Assembly (NCBI RefSeq): GCF_963422335.1
Contig: NZ_OY729424.1
Location: 2,542,001-2,606,000 of the forward strand
Direction of reading: 5' to 3'
DNA length: 64,000 nt
DNA from: an uncultured Roseateles sp.
GTDB taxonomy: Bacteria > Pseudomonadota > Gammaproteobacteria > Burkholderiales > Burkholderiaceae_C
In this document: one piece after another, positions 34,718 through 44,292 of the stretch
Position numbering within the stretch: position 1 is the first letter of the stretch
Layout of the letters: every line of letters starts with the position of its first letter
Made by a program: the position numbers and the translations under genes
Notes under the pieces: generated by a model
What the model was told of the DNA's origin: nothing
The model's database searches: none
What the model saw: only the letters and a program-made list of their open reading frames with translations

Positions 34718-36508
34718 ATGCCCAGCTATACCCCACCGTTGCGTGACATGCAGTTCGTGCTGCACGAACTGCTGAACGTCAGCGAAGAGTTCAAGATGAT
34801 GCCGGCCCACAAGGATGTGGACGCCGACACCATCAATGCGGTGCTGGAAGAGGCCGGCAAGTTCGCTTCGCAGGTGATCGCGCCGCTGAATCTGTCCGGT
34901 GACATCGAAGGCTGCGTGCTAGACAAGACCACGCACGAGGTCAAGGCGCCCGAAGGCTTCAAGCAGGCCTATGCCCAGTACGTCGAGGGCGGCTGGGCGG
35001 CGCTGAGCTGCGACCCCGAGTACGGTGGCCAGGGCCTGCCCATCGTGATGAACCAGTGCCTGTACGAGATGCTGAACTCGGCCAACCAGGCCTGGACCAT
35101 GTACCCGGGCCTGAGCCACGGCGCCTACGAGGCCTTGCATGCCCACGGCACGCCGGAACAGAAGGCCACCTACCTGCCCAAGCTGACCAGCGGCGAATGG
35201 ACCGGCACGATGTGCCTGACCGAACCGCACTGCGGCACCGATCTGGGCCTGCTGCGCTCCAAGGCCGAACCTCAGGCCGACGGCACCTACAAAATCACCG
35301 GCCAGAAGATCTTCATCTCGGCAGGCGAGCATGACATGGCCGCCAACATCGTGCATCTGGTGCTGGCGCGCCTGCCCGATGCACCGGCCGGCTCCAAAGG
35401 CATTTCGCTGTTCATCGTTCCCAAGTTCCTGCCACAGGCCGACGGAACGCTTGGCGAACGCAATCCTGTGTTCTGCAGCGCGCTGGAGCACAAGATGGGC
35501 ATCCACGGCAATGCCACTGCGCAGATCATGCTGGACGGTGCCGTCGGCACCCTGGTCGGTCAGCCCAACAAGGGCCTGAACGCAATGTTCGTGATGATGA
35601 ATGCCGCCCGCCTGGGCGTGGGCAATCAGTCGCTGGGCCTGACCGAGGTGGCGTATCAGAACGCCGTGGCCTACGCCAAGGACCGCCTGCAGATGCGGGC
35701 ACTGTCCGGCCCCAAGGCACCGGACAAGCCCGCCGACCCCATCATCGTCCACCCCGATGTGCGCAAGATGCTGCTGACGGCCCGCGCCTATGCCGAGGCC
35801 GGACGCGCGATGGCGATCTGGACCGCGCTGCAGATCGACAAGGAGCTGTCGTCCGACGACGAGGACGAGCGCAAGGACAGCGCCGACCACGTGGCGCTGA
35901 TTACGCCCATCATCAAGGCCTTCCTGACCGACAACGCCTGGATCGCCACCTCGCACTGCATGCAGGTGTTCGGCGGCCATGGCTTCATCCGCGAATGGGG
36001 TATGGAGCAGTTCGTGCGCGACTCGCGCATCAACATGATTTACGAAGGCACCAACACCATCCAGTCGCTGGACCTCCTGGGCCGCAAGATCCTCGGCGAC
36101 AACGGCGCCAAGCTGAAGAAGTTCGGCAAGCTGGTGCAGGAATTCGTCGAAGAGGAGGGCACGAACGAGGCGATGCAGGAGTTCATCAACCCGCTGGCCG
36201 ACATCGGCGATAAGCTGACCAAGCTGACCACCGAGCTGGGCATGAAGGCCTTCGGCAATGCCGACGAGGTCGGTGCGGCGGCGGTGGACTATCTGCGCAT
36301 TGCCGGCCATCTGGTTTTTGCGTACTTCTGGGCCCGCATGGCCAAGGTGGCGCTGGAGAAGCAGGGTAGCGGCGATCCGTTCTACAAGGCCAAGCTGGCC
36401 ACCGCACGCTTTTACTTTGCCAAGCTTTTGCCCGAGACTGCAGGCCTGATCCGCAGCGCCCGCGCCGGTCTGGCACCGCTGATGGAGATGGAAGAGGCGT
36501 TTTTCTAA
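34718..36508 (+). CDS. Acyl-CoA dehydrogenase, long (C-terminal-extended) type
   Basis: The 596-residue flavoenzyme makes the 2,3-enoyl-CoA in the first step of beta-oxidation. N-terminal, middle (TMCLTEPHCGTDLG near 167; KITGQKIFISAGEH near 190) and C-terminal domains are present, with HCMQVFGGHGFIREW near 413 and INMIYEGTNTIQ near 440. An additional C-terminal domain of about 120 residues places it with the large DmdC/FadE5-like class. AAGGAG lies 10 nt before the ATG. It is first of the fad genes after the TetR regulator. Confidence 0.94.
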   Translation: MPSYTPPLRDMQFVLHELLNVSEEFKMMPAHKDVDADTINAVLEEAGKFASQVIAPLNLSGDIEGCVLDKTTHEVKAPEGFKQAYAQYVEGGWAALSCDPEYGGQGLPIVMNQCLYEMLNSANQAWTMYPGLSHGAYEALHAHGTPEQKATYLPKLTSGEWTGTMCLTEPHCGTDLGLLRSKAEPQADGTYKITGQKIFISAGEHDMAANIVHLVLARLPDAPAGSKGISLFIVPKFLPQADGTLGERNPVFCSALEHKMGIHGNATAQIMLDGAVGTLVGQPNKGLNAMFVMMNAARLGVGNQSLGLTEVAYQNAVAYAKDRLQMRALSGPKAPDKPADPIIVHPDVRKMLLTARAYAEAGRAMAIWTALQIDKELSSDDEDERKDSADHVALITPIIKAFLTDNAWIATSHCMQVFGGHGFIREWGMEQFVRDSRINMIYEGTNTIQSLDLLGRKILGDNGAKLKKFGKLVQEFVEEEGTNEAMQEFINPLADIGDKLTKLTTELGMKAFGNADEVGAAAVDYLRIAGHLVFAYFWARMAKVALEKQGSGDPFYKAKLATARFYFAKLLPETAGLIRSARAGLAPLMEMEEAFF

Positions 36509-36548
36509 CACCTATCTTGTTCGGTTCTGCCCAAAAAAGGAGACAAGC

Positions 36549-36983
36549 ATGAAGTCATGGATTGCCGCAGCTGTTCTGACCCTGAGCGCTGGTTTGGCCG
36601 CCGCACAGGCCACGCCCGTGGGCCTGTGGAAGACGATTGACGACGATGGCAAGACCGAGAAGTCACTGGTACGAATCAGCGAGAACGCTGGCGTGCTGAG
36701 CGGCACGATAGAAAAGGTGTTCGACCCGAGCAAGCAGGACGCGAAGTGCGACAAGTGCAGCGACGACCGCAAGGACAAGCTGATCGTCGGCATGACCATC
36801 ATCCGCAATATCAAGCAGGACCCCGACGACAAGTCGCTGTGGGGCGGTGGCGAGATCCTCGACCCGAACACCGGCAAGGTCTACAAGTCGCGGCTGAAGC
36901 CCATCGAGGGCGGCAAGAAGATGGAAATGCGCGGGTCCTTTCTGTTCATCAGCCGCACCCAGGTGTGGGTGAGAGTCGAGTGA
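36549..36983 (+). CDS. DUF2147 secreted protein
   Basis: The 144-residue protein has a signal peptide (about 1-20, ending AAA) and one DUF2147 domain (VGLWKTIDDDGKTEKSLV; later GGGEILDPNTGKVY and SRTQVWVRV). A lone CDKC pair sits near 62. The domain is a small beta-barrel of unknown function found in exported proteins. AGGAG lies 8 nt before the ATG. It is placed between the acyl-CoA dehydrogenase and the hydroxyacyl-CoA dehydrogenase in the same direction, so it is probably cotranscribed with beta-oxidation genes. A role in fatty-acid handling at the envelope is a guess. Confidence 0.9.
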   Translation: MKSWIAAAVLTLSAGLAAAQATPVGLWKTIDDDGKTEKSLVRISENAGVLSGTIEKVFDPSKQDAKCDKCSDDRKDKLIVGMTIIRNIKQDPDDKSLWGGGEILDPNTGKVYKSRLKPIEGGKKMEMRGSFLFISRTQVWVRVE

Positions 36984-37034
36984 GTTTCCTGCCCGGCGCA
37001 CTAATACGCCGGGCATCCAGTCAAGGAGAAGTAC

Positions 37035-39431
37035 GTGAGTCGATTCCAAGTTCGTAAGGTCGCCGTGCTCGGCGCCGGCGTGATGGGCGCGCAGATTGCC
37101 GCCCATCTGGTCAATGTCAAGGTGCAGGTCGTGTTGTTCGATCTGCCCGCCAAGGAAGGTCCGAAGAACGGCATCGTCAGCAAGGCGGTCGAAGGGCTGA
37201 AGAAGCTCAAGCCCTCGCCCTTGGGCATTGCCGAAGACGCCGCGCTGATTGGCCAGGCGAACTATGAAGAGCACCTGGAACAGCTGCGCGACTGCGACCT
37301 GATCATCGAGGCGATCGCCGAGCGCATGGACTGGAAGCTCGATCTGTACAAGAAGATCGCGCCGTTCGTGGCGCCGCACGCCATCGTGGCGTCTAACACC
37401 TCGGGCCTGTCGATCACCAAGCTGGCCGAAGTGCTGCCCGAAGAAATCAAGCCGCGCTTCTGCGGCATCCATTTCTTCAACCCGCCGCGGTATATGTACC
37501 TGGTCGAGCTGATCAACACGCCGACCACGCAGCCGCAGGTGCTGGACCAGCTGGAAAGCTTCGTCACCAGCAGCCTGGGCAAGGGCGTGGTGCGTGCGCA
37601 TGACACGCCCAACTTCGTCGCCAACCGCGTCGGTATTGCCGGCATGCTGGCCACGATGATAGAGGCCGACAAGTACGGCCTGAGCTATGACGTCGTCGAC
37701 GACCTGACCGGCAAGAAGCTGGGCCGTGCGTCCAGCGGCACCTTCCGCACCGCCGACGTGGTGGGTCTGGACACGATGGCACATGTCATCAAGACCCTGC
37801 AGGACAACCTCAAGGACGACCCCTTCTATCCCAGCTACGCGACCCCACCGGTCGTGGCCAAGCTGATGGAAGCGGGTGCGCTGGGCCAGAAGGCCGGCGC
37901 CGGTTTCTATAAAAAGGTCGGCAAGGACATCCTGCGCCTGGACCCGGCCAAGGGCGATTACGTGCCGGCCGGCGGCAAGGCCGAGGCGATTGTTGACCGC
38001 ATGCTGAAGAAGGCTCCGGCCGAACGTCTGAAGCTGCTGCGCGAGTCGACCAATCCGCAGGCCCAGTTCCTGTGGGCCATCCTGCGCGACAGCTTCCACT
38101 ACGTCGCCGTGCATCTGGCCGATGTGGCCGAGAGCGCACGCGAGATCGACCTGGCGATGCGCTGGGGCTTCGGCACCAAGCAGGGCCCGTTCGAGCTGTG
38201 GCAGCAGGCCGGCTGGAAGCAGGTGGCCGAATGGGTCAAGGCCGATATCGACGAAGGCAAGGCCCTGAGCAGCGCGCCGCTGCCGGCCTGGGTGTTCGAA
38301 GGCCCGGTCGCCGATAACGGCGGCGTGCACAGCGCCAAGGGCTCGTGGAGCGCCTCGCGCAGCGAGTTCGTCGGTGCTAGCACCCTGCCGGTCTATCAGC
38401 GCCAGCACTTCCCGGAAAGCCTGTTCGGCGCCGGTGGCGTCGATCCGCTGACCGCCGGCACCGAAGAGTTCAGGAACGAAGAGATCCGCGTCTGGAGTCT
38501 GGACGGCGAGGTGCTGATTGCCAGCATCACCGCCAAGCTGCACCTGATCAGCCCGGTCGTCACCGAAGGTCTGCTGAAGGCCGTCGAGATCGCCGAAGCC
38601 AAGTACAAGGGCCTGGTGATCTGGTCGCCGGACGATGTGTTCTCGGCCGGCGCCAATCTCGAGTCGCTGATGCCTGTGTTCATGAAGATGGGCGCCAAGG
38701 GCATTGCGCCCGAGGAGAAGAAACTGCAGGACGCGATGCTGCGCATTCGCTACGCAACCGTCCCGGTCGTGAGCGCGATGCGCGGCCTGGCGTTGGGCGG
38801 CGGCTGCGAGCTGGCCGTCTACTCGGCCCGCCGCGTCGCGCATATGGAGTCCTATGTGGGCCTGGTCGAAGTCGGCGTGGGCCTGATCCCCGGCGGTGGT
38901 GGCCTGACCTATATCGCCCGCCGCGCGGCCGAGATGGCGGCGGCCGGCAATTCAGGAGCCGACATCTTTGCCTTCATCAAGGACGGTTTCACCAGTGCCG
39001 CCACGGCACGGGTGGCGACCTCGGCCGTCGAGGCCCGCAAGATTGGCTACCTGCTGGACAGCGACATCATCGTCGCCAACAAGGACGAGCTGCTGTTCGT
39101 CGCCACGGCGCAGGCCAAGGCGATGGCCGACAGCGGCTATCGCCCGCCGCACAAGGCGGTGTTCCCGGCGGCAGGCCGTTCGGCCATTGCCACGATCAAG
39201 GGCCAGCTGGCGAATATGCGCGACGGCGGCTTCATCAGCGCGCATGACTTCCATATCTCGGCACTGATCGCCGACGTGGTCTGCGGCGGTGATGTCGAGG
39301 CCGGTTCACTGGTCACCGAAGAGTATTTGATGGCGCTGGAGCGCAAGCATTTCTGCGGGCTGCTGGAACATCCGAAGTCGCAAGAGCGAATCATGGGCAT
39401 GTTGCAAACGGGTAAGCCCGTCCGGAACTAA
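37035..39431 (+). CDS. 3-hydroxyacyl-CoA dehydrogenase / enoyl-CoA hydratase (FadN-type order)
   Basis: The 798-residue bifunctional enzyme hydrates enoyl-CoA and oxidises the 3-hydroxyacyl-CoA. The N-terminal NAD-binding domain has KVAVLGAGVMGAQIAAHL; the dehydrogenase C-terminal domain covers about 190-400. The hydratase/isomerase domain lies last (about 500-720; SAGANLESLM, RGLALGGGCELAV, EVGVGLIPGGGG). This order matches B. subtilis FadN, not E. coli FadB, where the hydratase comes first. GTG 37035 has AAGGAG 7 nt upstream. Its TAA stop forms the beginning of a hairpin repeat. Confidence 0.94.
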   Translation: MSRFQVRKVAVLGAGVMGAQIAAHLVNVKVQVVLFDLPAKEGPKNGIVSKAVEGLKKLKPSPLGIAEDAALIGQANYEEHLEQLRDCDLIIEAIAERMDWKLDLYKKIAPFVAPHAIVASNTSGLSITKLAEVLPEEIKPRFCGIHFFNPPRYMYLVELINTPTTQPQVLDQLESFVTSSLGKGVVRAHDTPNFVANRVGIAGMLATMIEADKYGLSYDVVDDLTGKKLGRASSGTFRTADVVGLDTMAHVIKTLQDNLKDDPFYPSYATPPVVAKLMEAGALGQKAGAGFYKKVGKDILRLDPAKGDYVPAGGKAEAIVDRMLKKAPAERLKLLRESTNPQAQFLWAILRDSFHYVAVHLADVAESAREIDLAMRWGFGTKQGPFELWQQAGWKQVAEWVKADIDEGKALSSAPLPAWVFEGPVADNGGVHSAKGSWSASRSEFVGASTLPVYQRQHFPESLFGAGGVDPLTAGTEEFRNEEIRVWSLDGEVLIASITAKLHLISPVVTEGLLKAVEIAEAKYKGLVIWSPDDVFSAGANLESLMPVFMKMGAKGIAPEEKKLQDAMLRIRYATVPVVSAMRGLALGGGCELAVYSARRVAHMESYVGLVEVGVGLIPGGGGLTYIARRAAEMAAAGNSGADIFAFIKDGFTSAATARVATSAVEARKIGYLLDSDIIVANKDELLFVATAQAKAMADSGYRPPHKAVFPAAGRSAIATIKGQLANMRDGGFISAHDFHISALIADVVCGGDVEAGSLVTEEYLMALERKHFCGLLEHPKSQERIMGMLQTGKPVRN

Positions 39432-39489
39432 TGACCTTGCGGGACAGACCGCCCGAGCGAAGCGAGTAGCTCTGTCCCCAACTGACTGG
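39431..39489 (+). repeat. Hairpin repeat, copy A
   Basis: The element reads ATGACCTTGCGGG..., with GGGACAGA (39441-39448) pairing with TCTGTCCC (39471-39478), then CCAACTGACTGG. Copy B at 62062-62107 has the same flanks but the stem GGGTCAGA/TCTGACCC. The changed base pair is compensated, so the hairpin itself seems to be maintained. It sits exactly between the dehydrogenase and thiolase genes of the fad operon and may affect their relative expression. Confidence 0.6.
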
Positions 39490-39496
39490 AAAAATC

Positions 39497-40711
39497 ATGA
39501 GCAAGCAAGTGCAAGAAGCCTATATCTGCGCCGCCACCCGTCTGCCCATCGGCAAGTCGGGCCGGGGCTACTACCGCAACACCCGTCCGGACGAAATGCT
39601 GGCCCGCGCCATCCAGGCCGCGCTGGCCCAGGTGCCGGGTCTTGACCCGGCTGCGATCGAGGACGCCATCGTCGGCTGCTCCTTCCCCGAAGGCGAGCAG
39701 GGCATGAATATCGCCCGCGTCGCCGCCGTGCTGTCGGGCCTGCCCAACTCGGTGGGCGGCGTGACGGTGAACCGCTACTGCGCCTCGGGCATCACTGCGC
39801 TGCAGATGGCGGCCGACCGCATCCGCATCGGCGAGGCCGAGGTGATGATTGCCGGTGGCGTCGAGTCGATGTCCATGGTGCCCATGGGCGGCAACAAGCC
39901 CTCGCTGCCGCCGGCCATCTTCGAGCGCGACGAGAACATCGGCCTGGCCTATGGCATGGGCCTGACGGCCGAGAAGGTGGCCGCGCAGTGGAAGATCAGC
40001 CGCGAAGCGCAGGACGAGTTCGCGCTGGAGTCGCACCGCCGCGCGCTGGCCGCCATCGAGGCCGGCCACTTCAAGGACGAGATGACGCCGTTCGAGGTCC
40101 TCGAGCGCTCGCCCAATCTGGCCGATGGTTCGATCAGCATCAAGCGCCGCACCGTCGACACCGACGAAGGCCCGCGCCGCGACACCTCGATCGAAGGCCT
40201 GGCCAAGCTGCGTCCGGTGTTCGCCGCCAAGGGTTCCGTCACCGCTGGCAACAGCTCGCAGACCTCGGACGGCGCCGGTGCGCTGATCGTGGCCTCCGAG
40301 GCCGCCGTCAAGCGCTTTGGCCTGAAGCCGCTGGCCCGCTTCGTGTCTTTCGCCGTGCGCGGCGTGCCGCCCGAGATCATGGGCATAGGTCCGATCGAGG
40401 CGATTCCGGCTGCGCTGAAGCTGGCCGGCATCACTGCCGCCGACCTGGGCTGGATCGAGTTGAACGAGGCCTTTGCTGCCCAGTCGCTGGCCGTGCTGAA
40501 CGATCTGGACAGCAAGGGCATCGTGCTGGACCGTTCGAAGGTCAATCCGAACGGTGGCGCGATCGCGCTGGGCCATCCTCTCGGCGCCACCGGTGCCATC
40601 CGTGCCGCCTCGGTGATTCATGGCATGCGCCGCACCGGTGCGAAGTACGGCATGGTGACGATGTGCGTCGGCGCTGGGCAAGGCGCGGCAGGCATTCTCG
40701 AACGCCTCTGA
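39497..40711 (+). CDS. Acetyl-CoA C-acyltransferase (3-ketoacyl-CoA thiolase)
   Basis: The 404-residue thiolase cleaves 3-ketoacyl-CoA in the last step of beta-oxidation. Active-site Cys is in VNRYCASGITALQ near 96. The C-terminal motifs are NPNGGAIALGHPLGATGA near 350 (catalytic His) and MCVGAGQGAAGI near 388 (second Cys). Full length. It ends the TetR-fad operon and is followed by a clear terminator. Confidence 0.95.
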   Translation: MSKQVQEAYICAATRLPIGKSGRGYYRNTRPDEMLARAIQAALAQVPGLDPAAIEDAIVGCSFPEGEQGMNIARVAAVLSGLPNSVGGVTVNRYCASGITALQMAADRIRIGEAEVMIAGGVESMSMVPMGGNKPSLPPAIFERDENIGLAYGMGLTAEKVAAQWKISREAQDEFALESHRRALAAIEAGHFKDEMTPFEVLERSPNLADGSISIKRRTVDTDEGPRRDTSIEGLAKLRPVFAAKGSVTAGNSSQTSDGAGALIVASEAAVKRFGLKPLARFVSFAVRGVPPEIMGIGPIEAIPAALKLAGITAADLGWIELNEAFAAQSLAVLNDLDSKGIVLDRSKVNPNGGAIALGHPLGATGAIRAASVIHGMRRTGAKYGMVTMCVGAGQGAAGILERL

Positions 40712-40720
40712 TGGCAATGG

Positions 40721-40747
40721 GCGCGGCTGCGGCCGCGCTTTTCTTTT
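40721..40747 (+). terminator. Intrinsic terminator of the fad operon
   Basis: GCGCGGC (40721-40727), loop TGCG, GCCGCGC (40732-40738), then TTTTCTTTT. This is a textbook rho-independent terminator 9 nt after the thiolase stop. It separates the fad operon from the following hydrolase. Confidence 0.85.
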
Positions 40748-40766
40748 GGCCCGCCGGGAGTGCGCG

Positions 40767-41624
40767 ATGAGCTTGTCGTTCAAGGCAAGGGACGGATTCG
40801 AACTTCACGGCCATTGCTATGGCGATGCCGTCACGGCCCGCGCTGGCCTACTGATTGCCCCGGCGATGGGCGTCGAGCAGCGTTACTACGCCGAATTTGC
40901 ACGCTGGATGGCCAGTCAAGGCTATCTGGTGCTGAGCTTCGACTACCGCGGCATGGGCGCCTCGCGGCCCGATGCGCAGAAGCACTCGCTGCGCGGGCTC
41001 GATGCCGATATCCACACCTGGGCCGAGCTTGATGCGGCCGCTGCGTTGGACGAGCTTTCGTATCGCCTCGGTGGAGAGGGGAAACCTATCCACTGGCTGG
41101 GCCACAGCCTCGGTGGCCAGATCCTGGGCATGTTGCCCAACCGCTCACGGGTCAGCCGCGCCATCACCGTGGGCTGCGGCAGCGGCTACTGGCGCGAGAA
41201 TGCGATCAGCCTGCGCCGTTATGTCTGGTGGCTCTGGTATGTGATCGTGCCGCTGGTGCTGCCACTGTGCGGCTACTTCCCGGGCCGCAAGCTGCGCAAG
41301 GTGGGCGACCTGCCGCGCGGCGTGATGGCGCAGTGGCGGCGCTGGTGCCTGGACCGCGACTACATGATGGGCGAGGGTGGGGCGGGGCTGCGCGCGCAGT
41401 ACGCGGCACTGAAGCTGCCCATGCTGTCGCTGTCGTTCACCGATGACGAATTCATGTCGCAGCGCAATACCGAGTCGCTGCACAGCTTCTATGTCGGCGC
41501 GCAACCCGAGATCCGGCGCATCGCACCGAAAGACATCGGCGAACGCCGCATCGGCCATTTCGGCTTCTTCCGCAAGCACTTCCAGGCCACGCTGTGGCCG
41601 CAGGTGGCGCGGTTTTTGGCATGA
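40767..41624 (+). CDS. Alpha/beta-fold hydrolase (YheT/lysophospholipase-like)
   Basis: The 285-residue protein has the oxyanion region LLIAPAMGVEQRYY, a DYRGMGAS turn, nucleophile Ser in WLGHSLGGQ near 115, Asp in FTDDEFMS near 225, and His in RIGHFGFF near 265. GGGAG lies upstream of ATG 40767. A hydrophobic segment near 155-172 may be membrane-associated. Substrate unknown; the position after the fad operon suggests an acyl ester or thioester. The enoyl-CoA hydratase gene follows 34 bp downstream. Confidence 0.85.
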   Translation: MSLSFKARDGFELHGHCYGDAVTARAGLLIAPAMGVEQRYYAEFARWMASQGYLVLSFDYRGMGASRPDAQKHSLRGLDADIHTWAELDAAAALDELSYRLGGEGKPIHWLGHSLGGQILGMLPNRSRVSRAITVGCGSGYWRENAISLRRYVWWLWYVIVPLVLPLCGYFPGRKLRKVGDLPRGVMAQWRRWCLDRDYMMGEGGAGLRAQYAALKLPMLSLSFTDDEFMSQRNTESLHSFYVGAQPEIRRIAPKDIGERRIGHFGFFRKHFQATLWPQVARFLA

Positions 41625-41658
41625 TCGATCCATCGAACAGATTGACGGAGACAGACCT

Positions 41659-42423
41659 ATGAGCATCAAGACCGCCACCATCAACGGCGTGGCCACGATA
41701 GAAATCGCCCGACCCGAGAAGAAGAACGCCATCACCTCGGCGATGTACCAGGCGATGGCCGACGCCATCAACGCCGCCGCCGCCGAGCCCAGTGTGCGTG
41801 CCCTGCTGATCACCGGGCAGCCGGGCATCTTCACCTCGGGCAATGACATCGAGGATTTCATGGCCCGCCCGCCGCACGATGGCGAGGCGCCGGTGTTCCA
41901 GTTCATGGAGGCGCTGATCGGTTGCGACAAGCCGGTCATCGCCGCCGTCACCGGCGGGGCGATCGGCATAGGCACGACGATGCTGCTGCATTGCGATTTC
42001 GTCTATGTGGCCGACGACGCCCGCCTGGCCATGCCCTTTGTCAGTCTGGGCCTGGTGCCCGAGTTCGCATCCAGCCTCTTGGTGCCGCAGCTGATGGGCA
42101 ACCGCCGCGCGGCCGAGAAACTGCTGTTGGGCGATCCGTTCACCGGCGAGCAGGCGGTGGAGTGCGGTATCGCCAACGCGGTTCTGCCGGCCGGCGAGGT
42201 GCTGAACCACGCGCGCCGCATCGCCGAACGTTTCAACACGCTGGCGCCCAGCGCCGTGCGCGAGAGCAAGCGGCTGATGCGTGAACCGCAGCGTGCGGCC
42301 CTGCGTGCGACCTATCGATCGGAGGCCGAGATCTTCGGTGCGCGCCTGCGCTCGCCCGAGGCGATGGAGGCCTTCCAGGCCTTCTTCCAGAAACGCGCAC
42401 CCGACTTCACCAAGTTCTCTTGA
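41659..42423 (+). CDS. Enoyl-CoA hydratase/isomerase family protein
   Basis: The 254-residue crotonase-fold protein begins MSIKTATINGVATIEIARPE. The oxyanion-hole segments are present (FTSGNDIEDFM near 66; AVTGGAIGIGTTMLLHCD near 98). The usual second catalytic Glu appears as LVPEFASS near 136, and the first position is not an obvious Glu, so it may be an isomerase rather than a hydratase. Its stop codon overlaps the next start (TGATG). It adds a second crotonase to the fad region. Confidence 0.88.
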   Translation: MSIKTATINGVATIEIARPEKKNAITSAMYQAMADAINAAAAEPSVRALLITGQPGIFTSGNDIEDFMARPPHDGEAPVFQFMEALIGCDKPVIAAVTGGAIGIGTTMLLHCDFVYVADDARLAMPFVSLGLVPEFASSLLVPQLMGNRRAAEKLLLGDPFTGEQAVECGIANAVLPAGEVLNHARRIAERFNTLAPSAVRESKRLMREPQRAALRATYRSEAEIFGARLRSPEAMEAFQAFFQKRAPDFTKFS

Positions 42424-43160
42424 TGCTGCAGGTCGCCAAGCTGGCGCTGGCGCCGCTGCTCTTGTGGCAGGGGCGGCAGGTGCGCAGGCAGGCCCTGCGC
42501 CTGCCCGAGGCCGCAGGCCCACGCAGCGGCATGGCGGGCAGCGGTGCGCTGGCGTTGCGGCTGCTGATCGTCGGCGATTCGGGTGGTGCAGGTGTGGGTG
42601 CCGCCACGCAGGACGAGGCCTTGGCGGGCCGATTGGCCCAGGCGCTGGCTCTGCGTCTGCAGGGCAGCGTGCACTGGCAGCTGATCGCCAGGACCGGCCA
42701 CACGACGGCCGATGCGCTGGCCCACCTGGCCGAGGCCGCGCTGGAGCCCGCCGATGTGCTGGTCACGGCGTTGGGCGTCAATGACACGGTGGCCCAGGTC
42801 TCGCCGCGCCGCTGGTCGCTGCAACTGCAGCAGCTGCATGATCTGGCCGTACAGCGCGCGGGAGTGCGCTACAGCCTGCACAGTGCGGTGCCTCCCATGC
42901 ATGCGTTCCCGCTGCTGCCGCAGCCGCTGCGCTGGTTGATGGGGGCACACGCGATGCGCATGAACCGTATGCTGGGCCGCAGCTTGCTGGGCCAAACCCA
43001 GCGCGGCATGCAGGCCCTGCCGCCGCATCTGCATGGCAGCGCCTCCGCAGAGCTGATGGCGCCCGATGGTTTTCATCCGGGTCCGGCAGGTTACAGGGTC
43101 TGGGGCGAAAGCCTGGCCGAGCGCATTGCCCGCGATTGGGTCAAGCTCAAATCACATTGA
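42423..43160 (+). CDS. SGNH/GDSL-type esterase
   Basis: The 245-residue protein has SGNH blocks: LLIVGDSGGAGVG near 47 (nucleophile Ser), GVND near 120 (block III Asn) and PDGFHPGPAGY near 220 (catalytic Asp and His). A TTG one codon earlier is possible; ATG 42423 overlaps the upstream stop. The N-terminus (about 1-17) is hydrophobic and could be a signal anchor. An esterase or lipase, probably acting with the acyl-CoA genes. It overlaps the convergent oxidoreductase by 14 nt. Confidence 0.87.
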   Translation: MLQVAKLALAPLLLWQGRQVRRQALRLPEAAGPRSGMAGSGALALRLLIVGDSGGAGVGAATQDEALAGRLAQALALRLQGSVHWQLIARTGHTTADALAHLAEAALEPADVLVTALGVNDTVAQVSPRRWSLQLQQLHDLAVQRAGVRYSLHSAVPPMHAFPLLPQPLRWLMGAHAMRMNRMLGRSLLGQTQRGMQALPPHLHGSASAELMAPDGFHPGPAGYRVWGESLAERIARDWVKLKSH

Positions 43161-44292
43161 CTTCGACGATGGGCCGACCCGCGGCGATGCGCTGCGGCGA
43201 CAGCGGGCTCAAGTCCAGGCTCTGAAAAGCACCCCTGGCAATCAGCTCGGCCACGCCGCGGCCCACGCCCGGTGCGTGTTGCAGGCCATGGCCGGAGAAG
43301 CCGCAGGCAAGCAGCAGATTGCCGCAATCGGCCATCAGGCCAACCAGGCCGTTGTGGTCGAAGGCATTCATCTCGTAATAGCCCGCCCAGGCGCGCTGCA
43401 GACGCAGCGACTCGAAGCCAGGCACCCGGTTCGCCAGCGCCGGCCATAGCGAGTCCTCGAACAGATTTGCCTCCGGGTCCAGCGGCAGGTCGTCGCTGTC
43501 GTCGAGGGGACTTCCACCACACAGGAACAGGCCTTCACCCTCGGGGCGGAACCAGAGGCCGCTCGGATCAATCAGCAGTGGCGCAAGCGTTGCCGGCTCT
43601 GGCGATCGAAAGGCATAGACGCTGCGCCGCTTGGCATGAACAGGCACCTGCAGCCCGGCCGTGCCCGCCAGCCCACCGGACCAGGCGCCGCAGGCAAGCA
43701 CAAAGACATCCGCCTCGACGCGCTCATCGGTTCCGGCCAGGCAGATGCCTTGCAGCGAGCCGTCGGCAGCACGGTCCAGCGTTTTAATCTCGGCCTGCAG
43801 ATAGCGCACGCCCTGGGCGATGGCCTTCTTGCGGAAGTGCTGCAGCAGCGCCCAGCCATCGAACCAGCCTTCGCCGCTGCGACCCCAGGCGCCCAGGGCC
43901 AGGTCTTTCACCGCCAGCCAGGGCCAGCGGGCCTGCAACTCGGCGGGGTTCATCAACACGATGTCGGCTCCCTGGGCATTCTGCATCGCCTGGTTGGCGC
44001 GCAAGGTGGCTTCGCCCTCGGGCGTGGCCAGATAGAGATAGCCCTGCTCGGTGAAGCCCAGGCCCTCGTCCAGCCCGCGCAGGTATTGCAGGCCATAGAG
44101 CGACAGATCAATGTTCAGCGGTGTTGAGAACTGCTGCCGTATCGAGGCCGCCGACAGGGCCGACGAGGCGCGCGCGTAAGTAGCATCGCGCTCGATCACC
44201 AGCACCTCGCCGTGCCATTGTGGGTCGGCGCTCAGGAACGCGGCGATGGCGCTGCCGATGGCGCCGCCGCCGAGTATCGCCACTCTGCTCAT
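43147..44292 (-). CDS. FAD-dependent amino-acid oxidase (DadA/glycine oxidase family)
   Basis: The 381-residue flavoprotein begins VAILGGGAIGSAIAAFL, the FAD Rossmann motif. RQQFSTPLNIDLS and the C-terminal CGFSGHGLQHAPGVGR match the DAO family. It would oxidise a small amine or D-amino acid; substrate not determined. Its ATG overlaps the thioesterase stop by one base (TGATG), so the two are translationally coupled. Its last 14 bases overlap the SGNH gene. Confidence 0.88.
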   Translation of the reverse strand: MSRVAILGGGAIGSAIAAFLSADPQWHGEVLVIERDATYARASSALSAASIRQQFSTPLNIDLSLYGLQYLRGLDEGLGFTEQGYLYLATPEGEATLRANQAMQNAQGADIVLMNPAELQARWPWLAVKDLALGAWGRSGEGWFDGWALLQHFRKKAIAQGVRYLQAEIKTLDRAADGSLQGICLAGTDERVEADVFVLACGAWSGGLAGTAGLQVPVHAKRRSVYAFRSPEPATLAPLLIDPSGLWFRPEGEGLFLCGGSPLDDSDDLPLDPEANLFEDSLWPALANRVPGFESLRLQRAWAGYYEMNAFDHNGLVGLMADCGNLLLACGFSGHGLQHAPGVGRGVAELIARGAFQSLDLSPLSPQRIAAGRPIVEVNVI

